Of a stretch of DNA of 64,000 bases, positions 45,160 through 55,323 are shown piece after piece (the first letter of the stretch is position 1; each line of letters opens with the position of its first letter). Made by a program: the position numbers and the translations under genes. A model generated the notes under the pieces. It was not told the DNA's origin. It did no database searches and saw only the letters and a list, made by a program, of their open reading frames with translations. Source of the stretch: Tissierellales bacterium (GTDB lineage: Bacteria > Bacillota > Clostridia > Tissierellales > Tissierellaceae); contig JACIXZ010000003.1 of the NCBI GenBank assembly GCA_014360205.1, positions 62,001-126,000 of the forward strand. Reading direction: 5' to 3'.

Positions 45160-47255
45160 CCTTTCATGCTCAATGATATTCTACCTTTATTGAGATCAAT
45201 TTTTATTATCCTCACTTTAACAATGTCTCCTACTTTTAAGACTTCTTTAGGATGCTTGATATATTTTTCCGATATTTCAGATATATGAACTAAGCCATCT
45301 TCTTTTACTCCGATATCTACAAATGCGCCAAAATCAACTACATTTCTTACAGTCCCTAAAAGTTCCATTCCTATCTCTAGATCCTCGATTTTCAAAACAT
45401 CACTTCTCAAAATTGGCTTTGGTCTATCTTCTCTTAAATCCCTACCTGGTTTTTCAAGTTCTTTTATGATGTCGACTAATGTAGGTTTACCTATATTTAA
45501 TTCTCTAGCTAATTCATCTATATCTCTTGATTTATAATTTAGATTTAGTAATTTATGTGCGATATCATAGCTTTCTGGATGAACACTGGTATTATCTAGG
45601 ATATTGTCACTTTCAGGAATTCTTAAAAAACCTGCGCATTGCTTAAAAGTCTTCTCTCCCATTCCTTTAATTTTAGAAAGTTCTTCTCTTGAAGTAAACT
45701 TCCCATTCTCTTCTCTGTATGCTACGATGTTTTCTGCTAATTTAGAATTAATTCCCGAAACATATTTTAGTAGAGAAATACTTGCTGTGTTGAGATTGAC
45801 CCCAACTCTATTTACACAATCTTCTACTACCTTTGATAACACTTCGTCTAATCTTTTTTGATTCAAGTCGTGTTGATATTGCCCTACGCCAATGTGCTTT
45901 GGTTCTATTTTTACTAATTCAGCTAATGGGTCTAATACTCTCCTCCCAATAGAAACAGCTCCTCTAACTGTAACATCTTTATCAGGAAATTCTTTTTGCC
46001 CAATTTCTGAGGCAGAGTATATGGAAGCACCTGCTTCATTTACGATAATGTAACTCAATTGGGTTAAATTATATTTTTTAATAAATTCTACAACAAAACT
46101 TTCTGTTTCTCTAGATGCCGTGCCATTCCCAATTGCTATTATTTCTACGTTATATTCGTTTACTAAATTTAATAATATACTTTCGCTTTCTTCGATCTTG
46201 TTATGTGGCTCTACAGGGAAAATATTAGTATGAGATAAAAGTTTGCCTGTTTCATCTAAAACTACGACTTTAAGTCCTGTTCTAAAACCAGGGTCTATAG
46301 CTAATATTGCTTTTCCTTTTATTGGGGGTTGCATTAGCAGTGGTTCTAAATTTAAAGCAAATACTTTTATCGCTTCCTCTTCTGCCCTTTGTGTAAGATC
46401 ACTTCTAATTTCTCTTTCTATAGACGGGAATAATAACCTTTTAAACGAATCCTCTATAGCTTGTTCCAATAAATCATTAGTTAGGCTTTTCTTGTTTTTT
46501 AGTATCTCTTCTTTAATTAAATTGGTTAAATCAAAATCCGGTGTTTCTAAACTAACCTTTAATGCCTTTTTATTCTCTCCCCTATTTATCGCTAATATTC
46601 TATGATTAGCCAAGTTTTTTATTGGTTCCTTATAGTCATAGTACATTTCGTATACCGAATCTAAGTTTTCGTCTATAGCTTTCACTACAATAATTCCATG
46701 CTTGTAAAGATATTCCCTTACCTTGTTTCTTATGTTTGCATCATCTGATATATCTTCTGCTATGATATCTTTAGCCCCATTAAAAGCATCCTCTATGGTT
46801 TTAATATCATTTTCTTCATTTATAAAAGTACTTGCAAACTCTAATAATTTATCATCTTCTAATTCATTTGCCATAATAACTTCAGCCAATTTGTCTAGAC
46901 CTTTTTCTCTTGCTATTGTTGCTTTGGTTCTTCTCTTTGGCTTAAATGGTCTATAAAGATCCTCTATCCTTTGCAGACTTTCAGATTTCTCAATTTCTTC
47001 TCTCAGTTCATCCGTTAGTTTGCCTTGTTCGTCTATTAGTCTGATTACATCTTCTTTTCTTTTTTCTAGATTTCTTAAATATGTAAGTTTTTCGTCTAAT
47101 TCTCTAAGCTTTACATCCGTCATTTCCCCAGTTAATTCTTTTCTGTATCTAGCAATAAATGGTATTGTGTTTCCTTCATCTAATAATTTAATAGCATTTT
47201 CAACATTTCTTTCCTTTAAATCCAAACTTTTTGCAATTTTTTTGATTATATCCAT
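45144..47255 (-). CDS. tex: Tex-family S1 RNA-binding protein
   Basis: This 703-residue protein has the standard Tex architecture: an N-terminal helical region (GNTIPFIARYRKELTGEM), a YqgF/RNase-H-like domain (AILAIDPGFRTGLKVVVLD, about 325-345), a helix-hairpin-helix pair (ISLLKYVSGINSKLAENIVAYREENGKF) and a C-terminal S1 domain (LEIGMELLGTVRNVVDFGAFVDIGVKEDGLVHISEIS). It is implicated in transcription and RNA metabolism. ATG at 47255 follows TAGGAGG; the TTG at 47273 is not needed. It lies 29 bases after prfB with a hairpin between. Confidence 0.95.
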   Translation of the reverse strand: MDIIKKIAKSLDLKERNVENAIKLLDEGNTIPFIARYRKELTGEMTDVKLRELDEKLTYLRNLEKRKEDVIRLIDEQGKLTDELREEIEKSESLQRIEDLYRPFKPKRRTKATIAREKGLDKLAEVIMANELEDDKLLEFASTFINEENDIKTIEDAFNGAKDIIAEDISDDANIRNKVREYLYKHGIIVVKAIDENLDSVYEMYYDYKEPIKNLANHRILAINRGENKKALKVSLETPDFDLTNLIKEEILKNKKSLTNDLLEQAIEDSFKRLLFPSIEREIRSDLTQRAEEEAIKVFALNLEPLLMQPPIKGKAILAIDPGFRTGLKVVVLDETGKLLSHTNIFPVEPHNKIEESESILLNLVNEYNVEIIAIGNGTASRETESFVVEFIKKYNLTQLSYIIVNEAGASIYSASEIGQKEFPDKDVTVRGAVSIGRRVLDPLAELVKIEPKHIGVGQYQHDLNQKRLDEVLSKVVEDCVNRVGVNLNTASISLLKYVSGINSKLAENIVAYREENGKFTSREELSKIKGMGEKTFKQCAGFLRIPESDNILDNTSVHPESYDIAHKLLNLNYKSRDIDELARELNIGKPTLVDIIKELEKPGRDLREDRPKPILRSDVLKIEDLEIGMELLGTVRNVVDFGAFVDIGVKEDGLVHISEISEKYIKHPKEVLKVGDIVKVRIIKIDLNKGRISLSMKGISQA

Positions 47256-47274
47256 ATATCCTCCTAAGCTCAAT

Positions 47275-47300
47275 CAAAGCTCTTCTACTGAAGAGCTTTG
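47275..47300 (-). terminator. Hairpin at the prfB-tex junction
   Basis: CAAAGCTCTTC and GAAGAGCTTTG form a perfect 11-bp stem with a TACT loop overlapping the end of prfB. No U-run follows, so it may only attenuate read-through into tex. Confidence 0.5.
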
Positions 47301-48389
47301 TATTTCAAATATTCATTTATAAAATAATCCAAGTCTCCATCCATGACTCTGTAGACATCTCCAACTTCTGCTTGGGTCCTATGGTCTTTTACCATGCTAT
47401 AAGGATGAAAAACATAAGATCTTATTTGTGAGCCCCATGCTATCTGAGAATAAGAGCCTTGAAGATCTTCTATTTTTTCTTTGTTTTCTTCTTCCTTTAA
47501 CTGTATCAACTTTGCTTTAAGCATTTTTAGTGCCGTTTCTTTATTAGAATGCTGACTTCTTTCAGACTGGCATTGAACAACTATTCCAGTAGGAATATGA
47601 GTAATTCTAACTGCAGAATCAGTAGTATTTACATGTTGTCCTCCAGCTCCTGTAGATCTATATGTGTCTATTTTTAGATCTTTTTCATTTATTTCGATAT
47701 CTTCCTCTTCGTTAAGTTCAGGAAATACATCTACGCTTGCGAAAGAAGTATGCCTTTTACCAGAAGCATCAAAGGGAGAAATCCGGACTAGTCTATGAAC
47801 ACCTTTTTCCCCTTTCAAATAGCCATAAGCATTGTATCCAGAAATTAACAAAGTTACTGATTTTATACCTGCTTCTGGATCTTGTAAAATATCTAATGTT
47901 TCAATCTTGTAACCTTTGTTTTCAGCCCATCTTCTATACATTCGAAGTAACATCTCTGCCCAATCCTGAGCCTCTAATCCTCCAGCTCCTGCATGAATGG
48001 ATAATATTGCGTTATGTTCATCATATTCCCCATTTAATAAAGTGGATATTTTAAATTCAAGAACTTCGTCCTCAACTTCATCCAAGGTTTTCTCAACCAT
48101 ATCGTAATCGGTATAATCATCTTCTTCAGACATTAGCTGGTATAATACCTCCAAGTCTTCGACTTTGTTTTTCAATTTTTCATACTTTTCAATTTGCTCT
48201 TTTAAGCTCTTTATTTTCTGCATTGTATCTTGTGCTTTTTTTTGGTCTTTCCAAAAATTTTCATCGTAAGTGCTTTTTTCTAAATCTTCTACGAGCTTTC
48301 TTTTACTCGGCAAGTCAAAGAGAAACACCCAGCTCTGTCATAATGTTTAAACAATTGTTCAACCTTTCTCTATCCAAATACAAATCCAC
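47285..48389 (-). CDS. prfB: Peptide chain release factor 2, programmed +1 frameshift
   Basis: RF2 terminates translation at UGA and UAA. The gene begins at GTG (48389) after AAAGGG and reads 24 codons (MDLYLDRERLNNCLNIMTEL GVSL), then TGA at 48315-48317. After a +1 shift at CTT-TGA-C the frame continues (DLPSKRKLVEDL) to 47285, giving about 367 residues, normal for RF2. It has the peptidyl-hydrolysis motif STGAGGQHVNTTDSAVRIT and the stop-reading tripeptide in ISPFDASGKRHTS. The frameshift is autoregulatory: scarce RF2 lets the ribosome shift. It lies 15 bases after secA. Confidence 0.96.
48315..48328 (-). other. prfB programmed frameshift site
   Basis: CTT TGA C (slippery Leu codon, in-frame stop, C) is preceded by a Shine-Dalgarno-like GGGTG several bases upstream. 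This is the standard RF2 recoding signal, with a slightly weaker and more distant internal SD than the E. coli version. Confidence 0.9.
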
Positions 48390-48404
48390 TCTATCACCCT
48401 TTCA

Positions 48405-51158
48405 TTAAATTACATTTTCTTTGTCAGGAGCGCCACAGCACTTTTTATATTTCTTTCCACTTCCACATGGACAAGGATCGTTTCTTCCAACTTTCTTCGT
48501 TTTGTTCACAACAGTTCTATTTGTATTTTCTGGGCTGCCTATTTCAATCGGATTAGCTACTCTCTTTCTTTCAACTGGTTTAGATTTAACAGCATGGAAT
48601 AGGAACTGAACTGTATCCTCCCAAATGCTTATTGTCATTTCTTCAAACATATCAAAACCTTCAATTTGATATGCTCTAGCTGGATCTTCTTGTCCCATTG
48701 CCCTTAATCCTATACCTTGTTTAAGTTGATCCATAGCATCTATATGATCCATCCACTTTGAATCTACTACTTGGAGTAAAACTATTCTTTCTATTTCTCT
48801 GAAAGTTTCTTCTCCAAATTCTTTTTCTTTATTATCATAAATTTCATTTGCTTTAGTTAAAATAAATTGTAATAATTTATCTTTAGTTAAACTCTCTATG
48901 TCAAGCTCTGAGAGAATTCCTTTTTTCATTCCAAATGTCTTTTCTAAAAATACCTCTAAGCCCTCAAGATCCCATTCTTCAGGATATTTTGCTTGTCTTG
49001 TATAGATTTCAATATTATTTTGGACAAGATTCTTAACCATTTCTAAAATATGGTCTTTTAGGTTTTCTCCTTCTAAAACTCTTCTTCTTTCTTTGTAAAT
49101 AATTTCCCTTTGTTTGTTCATTACATCATCATATTTTAAGACATGCTTTCTAATTGAAAAGTTGTTTCCTTCAACTTTCTTTTGAGCATTTTCAATTGTT
49201 CTGGTTAGGATACTATTCTCTAATGGCTCATCATCAGGCATATTTGCAGTCTCCATTAAATTCTTTATTCTATCTCCTGCAAATAATCTCATCAAATCAT
49301 CTTCTAGTGAGATATAAAATCTCGAACTTCCTGGGTCTCCTTGACGCCCTGATCTACCTCTTAACTGGTTATCTATACGTCTAGATTCGTGTCTCTCTGT
49401 ACCTATTATGTGAAGTCCCCCAGCTTCTACTACTTTTTTGTGTTCTTCTCTAGTTACCTCTTCAAATTTTTCAACTAATTCTTGATAGAGCTTTCTGGCC
49501 TCTAATATATTTTCATCATTAGTATCATAGAAACTATCTACTAATCCTAAAACTTCTTCATCGTATCCACGTTTTTTCATTTCTTGTTTAGCCATATATT
49601 CAGGATTACCGCCAAGTACAATATCTGTACCACGGCCAGCCATGTTTGTCGCTATCGTTACTGCTCCTAACCTACCAGCCTGAGCAATTATTTCAGCTTC
49701 CCTTTCATGTTGCTTAGCATTCAAAACTTCATGTTTTATGCCTTCTTTTTTCAACATTTTAGATAGAATTTCAGATTTTTCAATTGTAACTGTACCTACC
49801 AAAATTGGCTGTCCTGTTGCATGTCTTTCTTTAATTTCTTCTACAACAGCTTTAAATTTAGCTTCTTCATTCTTGTATACAACATCTGGATAATCTAATC
49901 TTATGACAGGTTTATTGGTTGGTATTTCAATTACATCCATATTGTAAATCTCTCTAAATTCATCTTCTTCAGTTTTTGCTGTTCCTGTCATACCAGCTAA
50001 TTTTTCATACATTCTAAAATAATTTTGAAATGTTATGGTAGCTAATGTTTTTGATTCCGATCTTACTTTTAATTTTTCCTTTGCTTCAATAGCTTGGTGC
50101 AAACCATCACTATATCTTCTGCCGAACATTAATCTTCCAGTAAACTCATCGACTATGATTACTTCTTCATCTTTTACTACATAATCGATATCTCTTTTAA
50201 ATAAACTTCTAGCTTTCAATGCTTGATTTATGTGATGAGCTATTTCCATATTTCCTATATCCGCTAAATTGTCTAGCCCAAAAAACTTTTCGGCTTTTCT
50301 TGTTCCATTTTCTGTTAACATTATGCTTCTTGCTTTTTCATCAACTATATAGTCAACTGTTTCTTCCTTTATCTCTCTATTGAATGGATCAAGCCTTTCT
50401 TCACTTGGATCTAAATATCTAAAAGATAAGGTTTGGGCAAATTTATCTGCCATTTCATATAACGATGTTGATTTGTCTCCTTCTCCTGATATTATCAAAG
50501 GAGTTCTCGCTTCATCAATTAAGATAGAGTCGACTTCATCCACAATTGCATAAAAAAGGTCTCGTTGAACCATTTCCTCTTTGTATATGACCATATTATC
50601 TCTTAGATAATCAAATCCAAACTCATTGTTAGTTCCATATGTTATGTCACATGCATATTGTTGTCTTCTTTCTTTGTTGTCTAGTCCGTGAACTATGCAC
50701 CCAACAGAAAGTCCTAAAAATTCATATATTTTGCCCATCCATTGTTTATCTCTCTTAGCAAGATAATCATTAACTGTTACTATATGAACTCCTCTTCCCG
50801 CTATTGCATTTAAATAGGCAGGTAAAGTAGCAACCAAGGTTTTACCTTCACCAGTTTTCATTTCAGCAATTCTACCTTGGTGAAGTATTATACCTCCGTA
50901 AAGTTGCACTTTAAAGTGCTTCATTTCGAGTACTCTATTGGATGCCTCTCTTACCACTGCAAAAGCCTCTGGTAACAGCTGGTCTAATGTTTCACCATTT
51001 GCAAATCTATTTTTGAATTCAACTGTTTTATTCTTTAGTTCTTCATCAGAAAGTTTTGACATTTCGTCATCTAAAGAAATTATTTCTTCCACTATTCCAT
51101 CTAATTTTTTAAGTTCTCTCTCACTATATGTGCCAAATACTTTGTTTAGCAAACCCAT
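48405..51158 (-). CDS. secA: Preprotein translocase ATPase SecA
   Basis: This 917-residue motor drives Sec-dependent export. It has Walker A ([17 protein letters not shown], about 101-117), [13 protein letters not shown] (about 207-219), the [13 protein letters not shown] and [14 protein letters not shown] helicase motifs, [21 protein letters not shown], and the C-terminal zinc tail [14 protein letters not shown]. This is the canonical SecA1 layout. It lies directly upstream of prfB, the usual Firmicute order. TATAAT-like sequence is present in the 150-base leader. It exports the SLH protein encoded immediately upstream. Confidence 0.98.
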   Translation of the reverse strand: MGLLNKVFGTYSERELKKLDGIVEEIISLDDEMSKLSDEELKNKTVEFKNRFANGETLDQLLPEAFAVVREASNRVLEMKHFKVQLYGGIILHQGRIAEMKTGEGKTLVATLPAYLNAIAGRGVHIVTVNDYLAKRDKQWMGKIYEFLGLSVGCIVHGLDNKERRQQYACDITYGTNNEFGFDYLRDNMVIYKEEMVQRDLFYAIVDEVDSILIDEARTPLIISGEGDKSTSLYEMADKFAQTLSFRYLDPSEERLDPFNREIKEETVDYIVDEKARSIMLTENGTRKAEKFFGLDNLADIGNMEIAHHINQALKARSLFKRDIDYVVKDEEVIIVDEFTGRLMFGRRYSDGLHQAIEAKEKLKVRSESKTLATITFQNYFRMYEKLAGMTGTAKTEEDEFREIYNMDVIEIPTNKPVIRLDYPDVVYKNEEAKFKAVVEEIKERHATGQPILVGTVTIEKSEILSKMLKKEGIKHEVLNAKQHEREAEIIAQAGRLGAVTIATNMAGRGTDIVLGGNPEYMAKQEMKKRGYDEEVLGLVDSFYDTNDENILEARKLYQELVEKFEEVTREEHKKVVEAGGLHIIGTERHESRRIDNQLRGRSGRQGDPGSSRFYISLEDDLMRLFAGDRIKNLMETANMPDDEPLENSILTRTIENAQKKVEGNNFSIRKHVLKYDDVMNKQREIIYKERRRVLEGENLKDHILEMVKNLVQNNIEIYTRQAKYPEEWDLEGLEVFLEKTFGMKKGILSELDIESLTKDKLLQFILTKANEIYDNKEKEFGEETFREIERIVLLQVVDSKWMDHIDAMDQLKQGIGLRAMGQEDPARAYQIEGFDMFEEMTISIWEDTVQFLFHAVKSKPVERKRVANPIEIGSPENTNRTVVNKTKKVGRNDPCPCGSGKKYKKCCGAPDKENVI

Positions 51159-51311
51159 TTGTTAAATCATCCTTTCAAATCACACTACAATATTGTAGCC
51201 ACTATTTATAATGCCTTTATATTATACCATTTATGTAGGAATATGCAAATATATTTGTGCTTATTGTAAACCAACCTAACCTATTATATACTTCTTATAT
51301 ACTTCTTTAAC

Positions 51312-51345
51312 AAAGATATAGCCCTCTTAAGAGGGCTATATCTTT
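51312..51345 (-). terminator. Terminator of the large surface-protein gene
   Basis: A perfect 34-base palindrome (AAAGATATAGCCCTCTT and its complement) lies six bases after the stop, with T residues following on the minus strand. Confidence 0.85.
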
Positions 51346-51351
51346 TAATCA

Positions 51352-54300
51352 TTACATATCCAAATCTGGATAATAAATTTTGGTCCATTTTTCTGTATTG
51401 TCTTCTAACCATTCATATTCATGACTGTTTATTGCTTCTTGCATGTCTTCATAGTACCATTTATCTTCGGTTAAATCAGGAAATTTTCTTGCATCTTCAA
51501 GGATATATTCCTTTGTCACTTTTCTTTCCAACACTGCATTTACTAGGGTTACAAATTCTGCTCTTGTTATATATTCATCTGGTCTAAATGTTCCATCAGA
51601 ATATCCCTTGACCCAGCCTTTTTCTGCTGCAGAATTGATATATTTATTTGCCCAATGCCCTTTTATATCTGAAAATTTATCTGATTCAAATGGACTTAAA
51701 TTATCAAATCTAGATGCTATTACTGCTAATTCAGCTCTAGTTATATAATTTCCTGGTCTAAATGTTCCATCTTCGTATCCTAATATTATTTCTGCATTTG
51801 CTAAAGTTGCAATGTGTTTATTGGACCATCTATTTGAATTTACGTCAGTAAATTTATGTGTTGTTTTAAATACCATGCTTCTGTATTCTGGATCTAATAA
51901 TCTGTAGAATACTGCTGCTACTTCTTCTCTAGTAATTCTCCCTAATGGTCTTACTGTATTGTCTGGATAGCCTTGTATATATGCTATATGCTCATCTGTC
52001 AATACTGGAAAATCAGTTGGTACTTCTTCATCTATTTCTTCTTCTGGTGGTATAAATGGTGGTATAAATGGCGGTACCACTTGAGAATTTACTGTTAATG
52101 TTCCTTCTACTTTTGTTATGTTGTAATTCTCAGTTACATCTTTATCGCCAGATTTTATACTTATACTTTGTATTGTGTTTTTACTTGAACCAACGTTTGT
52201 TTGTGAACCAGTAATAACTACGGTGATTGTCTCTCCAGATACAAGTTCTCCACTAGTTATTGTGAAAGTATTATTTGTTAAAGGTGTCCCGTCATATACT
52301 TTTGTAGCATTTTGTGATTGAACAGTTATGCTTCTTGCTGTTATTGTTACTGTAGCTAATCCTGTTCTATCTTCATAGTTTGGATTTTCTACTTTTACAT
52401 ATACTTTGTATTCTCCTACATCAGTGTAGCTTGGGTTTTCTTCTGTCCAAGTTGCTCCGTCTTTACTGTAGTATACTGTATCTCCGTCTACTAAGTTTCC
52501 TACTGTTATGCTGTGTTCTAATCCGTCATATACTCCAGTGTATCCTTCTACTTCTAGCTCTTCTCCTTGTGCTTTTGTTATTTCAAAGTTCCCTTTTATT
52601 ACTTCTACTTTGTAGTTTGGATTATCTGTATAGTTTGCGTCTAATACTCCTTCGTAATTTCCTACTTCTTCATCGTCATTTGTTCTTACAAAGGTTATTT
52701 CTCCTAAGTCGTTTCCATTTATTAATCCTTCTACTGTTCCTGTGAATGTTGGGTCTATTGTTCCGTATACTTTTGTTTTGCTATCTACTGTTATTGTTAC
52801 TTCTTTTGCTGTTATTTCTAATGTTCCATTTACTTTTGTTATATCATAGTTTTCTGTTACGTCTGTTCCTTCATGTGTTATTTTAACTTCTGTTATTTCA
52901 TTTACTACTGTCCCTACATCTGTTATTGTTCCAGTTACTGTTACTTCTATTTCATCACCTGTTAATAGGGTGCCTGTTAGTTCATATCCATTTGCTGTTA
53001 GTGGTGTCCCGTCATATACTTTCGTTGCGCTTTGTGCTGTTATCATTATTGGGTTTTGTGCTTTTGTTACTGTTAATGTTCCTTTTTGAGTTATTACGTT
53101 GTAGTTTATTGCTTTTGTGTTGTCATTGAAAGTGTATCCTGTTATTGTGTTGTCACTTGTTCCTACTAGTGTTTGTGATCCTTCTATTGTTACACTTGCA
53201 AATCCTTCTCCTTCTACAAAGCTTCCAGTTACTATTACATATCCGTTTGCTGTTAGTGGTGTCCCGTCATATGCTTTTGTTGCACTTTGTGCTTTTATCG
53301 TTATATCTCTCTTTGTTATTGTTACTGTAGCTGATCCTGTTCTATCTTCATAGTTTGGATTTACTACTTTTACATATACTGTATATTCTCCTACATCAGT
53401 GTAGCTTGGTTTTTCTTCTGCCCATTCTACTCCATCTTTACTGTAGTATACTTTATCGCCTTCTACTAAATTTCCTACTGTTATGCTGTGTCCTTCTCCG
53501 TCATATACTCCAGTGTAACCTGTTATTTCTAGCTGAGGAGCAATATTCTTTTCCCATTGTGCATAAAGTATGACATTGCTTGCTGGCATGTTGAATTTAT
53601 CCCCTGGTTGATAAGCTGTCCCACTTCCATTTGCTGCCGTGTTCCATCCAGCAAAAGTGTAGTATTGTCTTGTAAAACCTTCACCGCTTAGTACTGTTAC
53701 CTCTGCTCCTTCAAAGTAAGGACTGTTTGAATCAATTACTGTTCCTGTCCCTCCATTTGCATTGTATAAGACTTGATACATATTATCTGGTATCCATTGA
53801 GCATACAATACAACATCACTATATATGTTGAATTTATCTCCTGGTTGATAAGCTGTTCCACTTCCATCTGCTTTAGTGTTCCATCCTGCAAAAGTATGAT
53901 TTACTCTTGTATATCCATCTCCAGCTAATACTGTTACTTCTCTTCCTTCTACATAAGGATTATTTAGGTCATTTATTGTTCCTGTTCCTCCGTTTGGATT
54001 ATAGGTTACTGTATATTCCTGAAAGTCAATTATTATTGCACCTTCACCCCATGCGTCAAATCCATTTTCAGAATAGTCTAGACCAACCCTCATCGGTGCT
54101 GATAAATTCTGTATTCCTAAATTAACTACTAACCAATCACTTGATGTTGTTCCTAGAGTACTTCCATTTACTTTGAGGTCACTTACTTTAAAATAGTTGA
54201 CGCCTTCTAGTGGTTTGTTATTTTTCCCTGGGAAAAGTTCGACACCATTGTAAGATATATTTATTAAATTCTTTTGGTATGTGGGTCCTGTTACTGAAAA

Positions 54301-54642
54301 AGCAACTAATATCTCCCCTTCAGGGCTAATCCATGCATATTTTGCTGTTAGGTGCCCATTTGTTGATTGACCATATGCAGTTAGTATACCACTTTGAGCA
54401 GTGAATTCTTGTGTGCTCAGTGCCATTATTGTCATCATTGGAAAAGGTTCTGTGATTACTTCTTCTTTTACTGCATCTGGTTCTTCTATTTCATTTGTAT
54501 TTTCTATGCTGTTATTTTCTATGCCGATTTTCTCTTCTTGGTATATTTCTTCTATCTCTTGTGCAAATGTTGCTGATGTCATTGTTAATATCATCGCAAA
54601 TGCTAATACTATTGATAAACTTTTTTTAACAAGCAATTTCAT
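51352..54642 (-). CDS. Large SLH-anchored surface protein with InlB-type and MBG repeats
   Basis: This 1096-residue exported protein has a signal peptide (1 to about 28), an acidic segment, a domain of about 110 residues I do not recognise, and two InlB-type Listeria-Bacteroides repeats (TYNPNGGTGTI...FAGWNTKADGSGTAYQPGDKF...LYAQW, about 208-365). A string of MBG/YDG-type immunoglobulin-like modules follows (GYTGVYDGEGHSITVGNLV; QSATKAYDGTPLTANGY, about 370-860), then a Pro-rich hinge and three SLH motifs (about 900-1060) that bind the cell wall. Adhesion or biofilm function is likely. GAAGGAGG precedes the start. A c-di-GMP-I riboswitch and terminator control its leader. Confidence 0.92.
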   Translation of the reverse strand: MKLLVKKSLSIVLAFAMILTMTSATFAQEIEEIYQEEKIGIENNSIENTNEIEEPDAVKEEVITEPFPMMTIMALSTQEFTAQSGILTAYGQSTNGHLTAKYAWISPEGEILVAFSVTGPTYQKNLINISYNGVELFPGKNNKPLEGVNYFKVSDLKVNGSTLGTTSSDWLVVNLGIQNLSAPMRVGLDYSENGFDAWGEGAIIIDFQEYTVTYNPNGGTGTINDLNNPYVEGREVTVLAGDGYTRVNHTFAGWNTKADGSGTAYQPGDKFNIYSDVVLYAQWIPDNMYQVLYNANGGTGTVIDSNSPYFEGAEVTVLSGEGFTRQYYTFAGWNTAANGSGTAYQPGDKFNMPASNVILYAQWEKNIAPQLEITGYTGVYDGEGHSITVGNLVEGDKVYYSKDGVEWAEEKPSYTDVGEYTVYVKVVNPNYEDRTGSATVTITKRDITIKAQSATKAYDGTPLTANGYVIVTGSFVEGEGFASVTIEGSQTLVGTSDNTITGYTFNDNTKAINYNVITQKGTLTVTKAQNPIMITAQSATKVYDGTPLTANGYELTGTLLTGDEIEVTVTGTITDVGTVVNEITEVKITHEGTDVTENYDITKVNGTLEITAKEVTITVDSKTKVYGTIDPTFTGTVEGLINGNDLGEITFVRTNDDEEVGNYEGVLDANYTDNPNYKVEVIKGNFEITKAQGEELEVEGYTGVYDGLEHSITVGNLVDGDTVYYSKDGATWTEENPSYTDVGEYKVYVKVENPNYEDRTGLATVTITARSITVQSQNATKVYDGTPLTNNTFTITSGELVSGETITVVITGSQTNVGSSKNTIQSISIKSGDKDVTENYNITKVEGTLTVNSQVVPPFIPPFIPPEEEIDEEVPTDFPVLTDEHIAYIQGYPDNTVRPLGRITREEVAAVFYRLLDPEYRSMVFKTTHKFTDVNSNRWSNKHIATLANAEIILGYEDGTFRPGNYITRAELAVIASRFDNLSPFESDKFSDIKGHWANKYINSAAEKGWVKGYSDGTFRPDEYITRAEFVTLVNAVLERKVTKEYILEDARKFPDLTEDKWYYEDMQEAINSHEYEWLEDNTEKWTKIYYPDLDM
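52340..53520 (-). repeat. Intragenic direct repeats in the MBG region
   Basis: Segments 52340-52545 and 53315-53520 (206 bases each) are nearly identical and code for matching modules (VEGYTGVYDG ... NPNYEDRTG type). Shorter copies of the ATKxYDGTPLT module lie between them. Such repeats can expand or contract by recombination. Confidence 0.8.
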
Positions 54643-54735
54643 GATAGATCACACCTCCTTCTTTTTTTTATATATGAATTTGTTTTAATTCTATTGTTCA
54701 TTCAATCCCTCCCATAAATTTTATCTATTTATAAC

Positions 54736-54760
54736 AAAAAGCTGCTTTAAAAAGCAGCTT
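54736..54760 (-). terminator. Riboswitch expression-platform terminator
   Basis: AAGCTGCTTT pairs with AAAGCAGCTT (10 bp) immediately 3' of the c-di-GMP aptamer on the minus strand and is followed by TTTTTG. It stands about 95 bases before the surface-protein start, so it decides expression of that gene. Confidence 0.8.
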
Positions 54761-54762
54761 GA

Positions 54763-54830
54763 CTGTCCTGGCTAATAGCTTTAGACTCATGGCTTTGCGT
54801 CCTTACCTTTCGATAAGTTTGCCAATTTAC
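54763..54830 (-). promoter_or_regulatory. Cyclic-di-GMP-I (GEMM-I) riboswitch
   Basis: The minus strand reads GGCAAAC, CGAAAGG with its GNRA-type loop, GGACGCAAAGCC (the family hallmark), GTCTAAAGC, then GCCAGGACAG. These are the P2 and P3 elements of the class I c-di-GMP aptamer in order. It lies in the leader of the 1096-residue surface protein, directly followed by an intrinsic terminator. Whether binding turns the gene on or off cannot be settled by eye. Confidence 0.9.
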
Positions 54831-54846
54831 AAAAATAATATTTTTA

Positions 54847-55200
54847 TTAATTTATAAAACTGATATCTGAAAAATATAAGTATGTCTTTAGATCTGCAGT
54901 TGCGAACATATTTATCAAATAATAATTATTTAATTCATAAATATATTTTTTGTATTTCTTATTTGATTCTGGCAAAAGCTTATAGTATACTTCCTTAAAA
55001 GAAGGAAAAAAATCATTAAAATAAAATATAATATCGGAGATTCTTTTCCCAACTATAGGCTTATTATCGATATCATTTAAATTAAATATTTCTTCAAAAT
55101 TATCACTAACTTCAATTAAAAGAAAATCTGAAAACTTATTTTCATCATTGTATATAGGAATAAAGCTAAAGTAAAAATCAGTATTCACTTTACACTCCAT
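54847..55200 (-). CDS. Stand-alone PAS-like protein
   Basis: This 117-residue protein (ATG 55200 after GGAAGTG) has a segment resembling the start of PAS sensor domains: YFSFIPIYNDENKFSDFLLIE VSDNFEEIF then PIVGKRISDII. No output domain is attached. The frame is open from 55242, but that ATG has no ribosome site. It lies between hpf and the c-di-GMP-controlled surface gene, and its 3' end abuts the riboswitch, so read-through might feed the riboswitch leader. Function unknown. Confidence 0.6.
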   Translation of the reverse strand: MECKVNTDFYFSFIPIYNDENKFSDFLLIEVSDNFEEIFNLNDIDNKPIVGKRISDIIFYFNDFFPSFKEVYYKLLPESNKKYKKYIYELNNYYLINMFATADLKTYLYFSDISFIN

Positions 55201-55248
55201 ATTTATCACTTCCAATTTCTTTTCTTTTTGTAATGATACCATTTTGAG

Positions 55249-55314
55249 GTTTTATTTTAGTTTTATTTAAGTTTTATTTCAGTTTTATTTAAGTTTTTTT
55301 CAGTTTTATTTTTT
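55249..55314. repeat. 11-bp tandem repeat with phased A-tracts
   Basis: Six units of GTTTTATTTNA (starts at 55249, 55260, 55271, 55282, 55293 and 55303, the fifth one base short). The period is about one helical turn, so A/T-tracts are in phase, which favours intrinsic curvature. It lies just upstream of the PAS-like gene. Confidence 0.75.
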
Positions 55315-55323
55315 TGCATAAAA

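Noticed and set aside
52380-53573. Leucine-rich plus-strand open frames opposite the surface-protein gene
   Set aside because: They are antisense shadows of the repeated Thr/Val/Asn-rich coding sequence, with no ribosome sites and no plausible protein composition.
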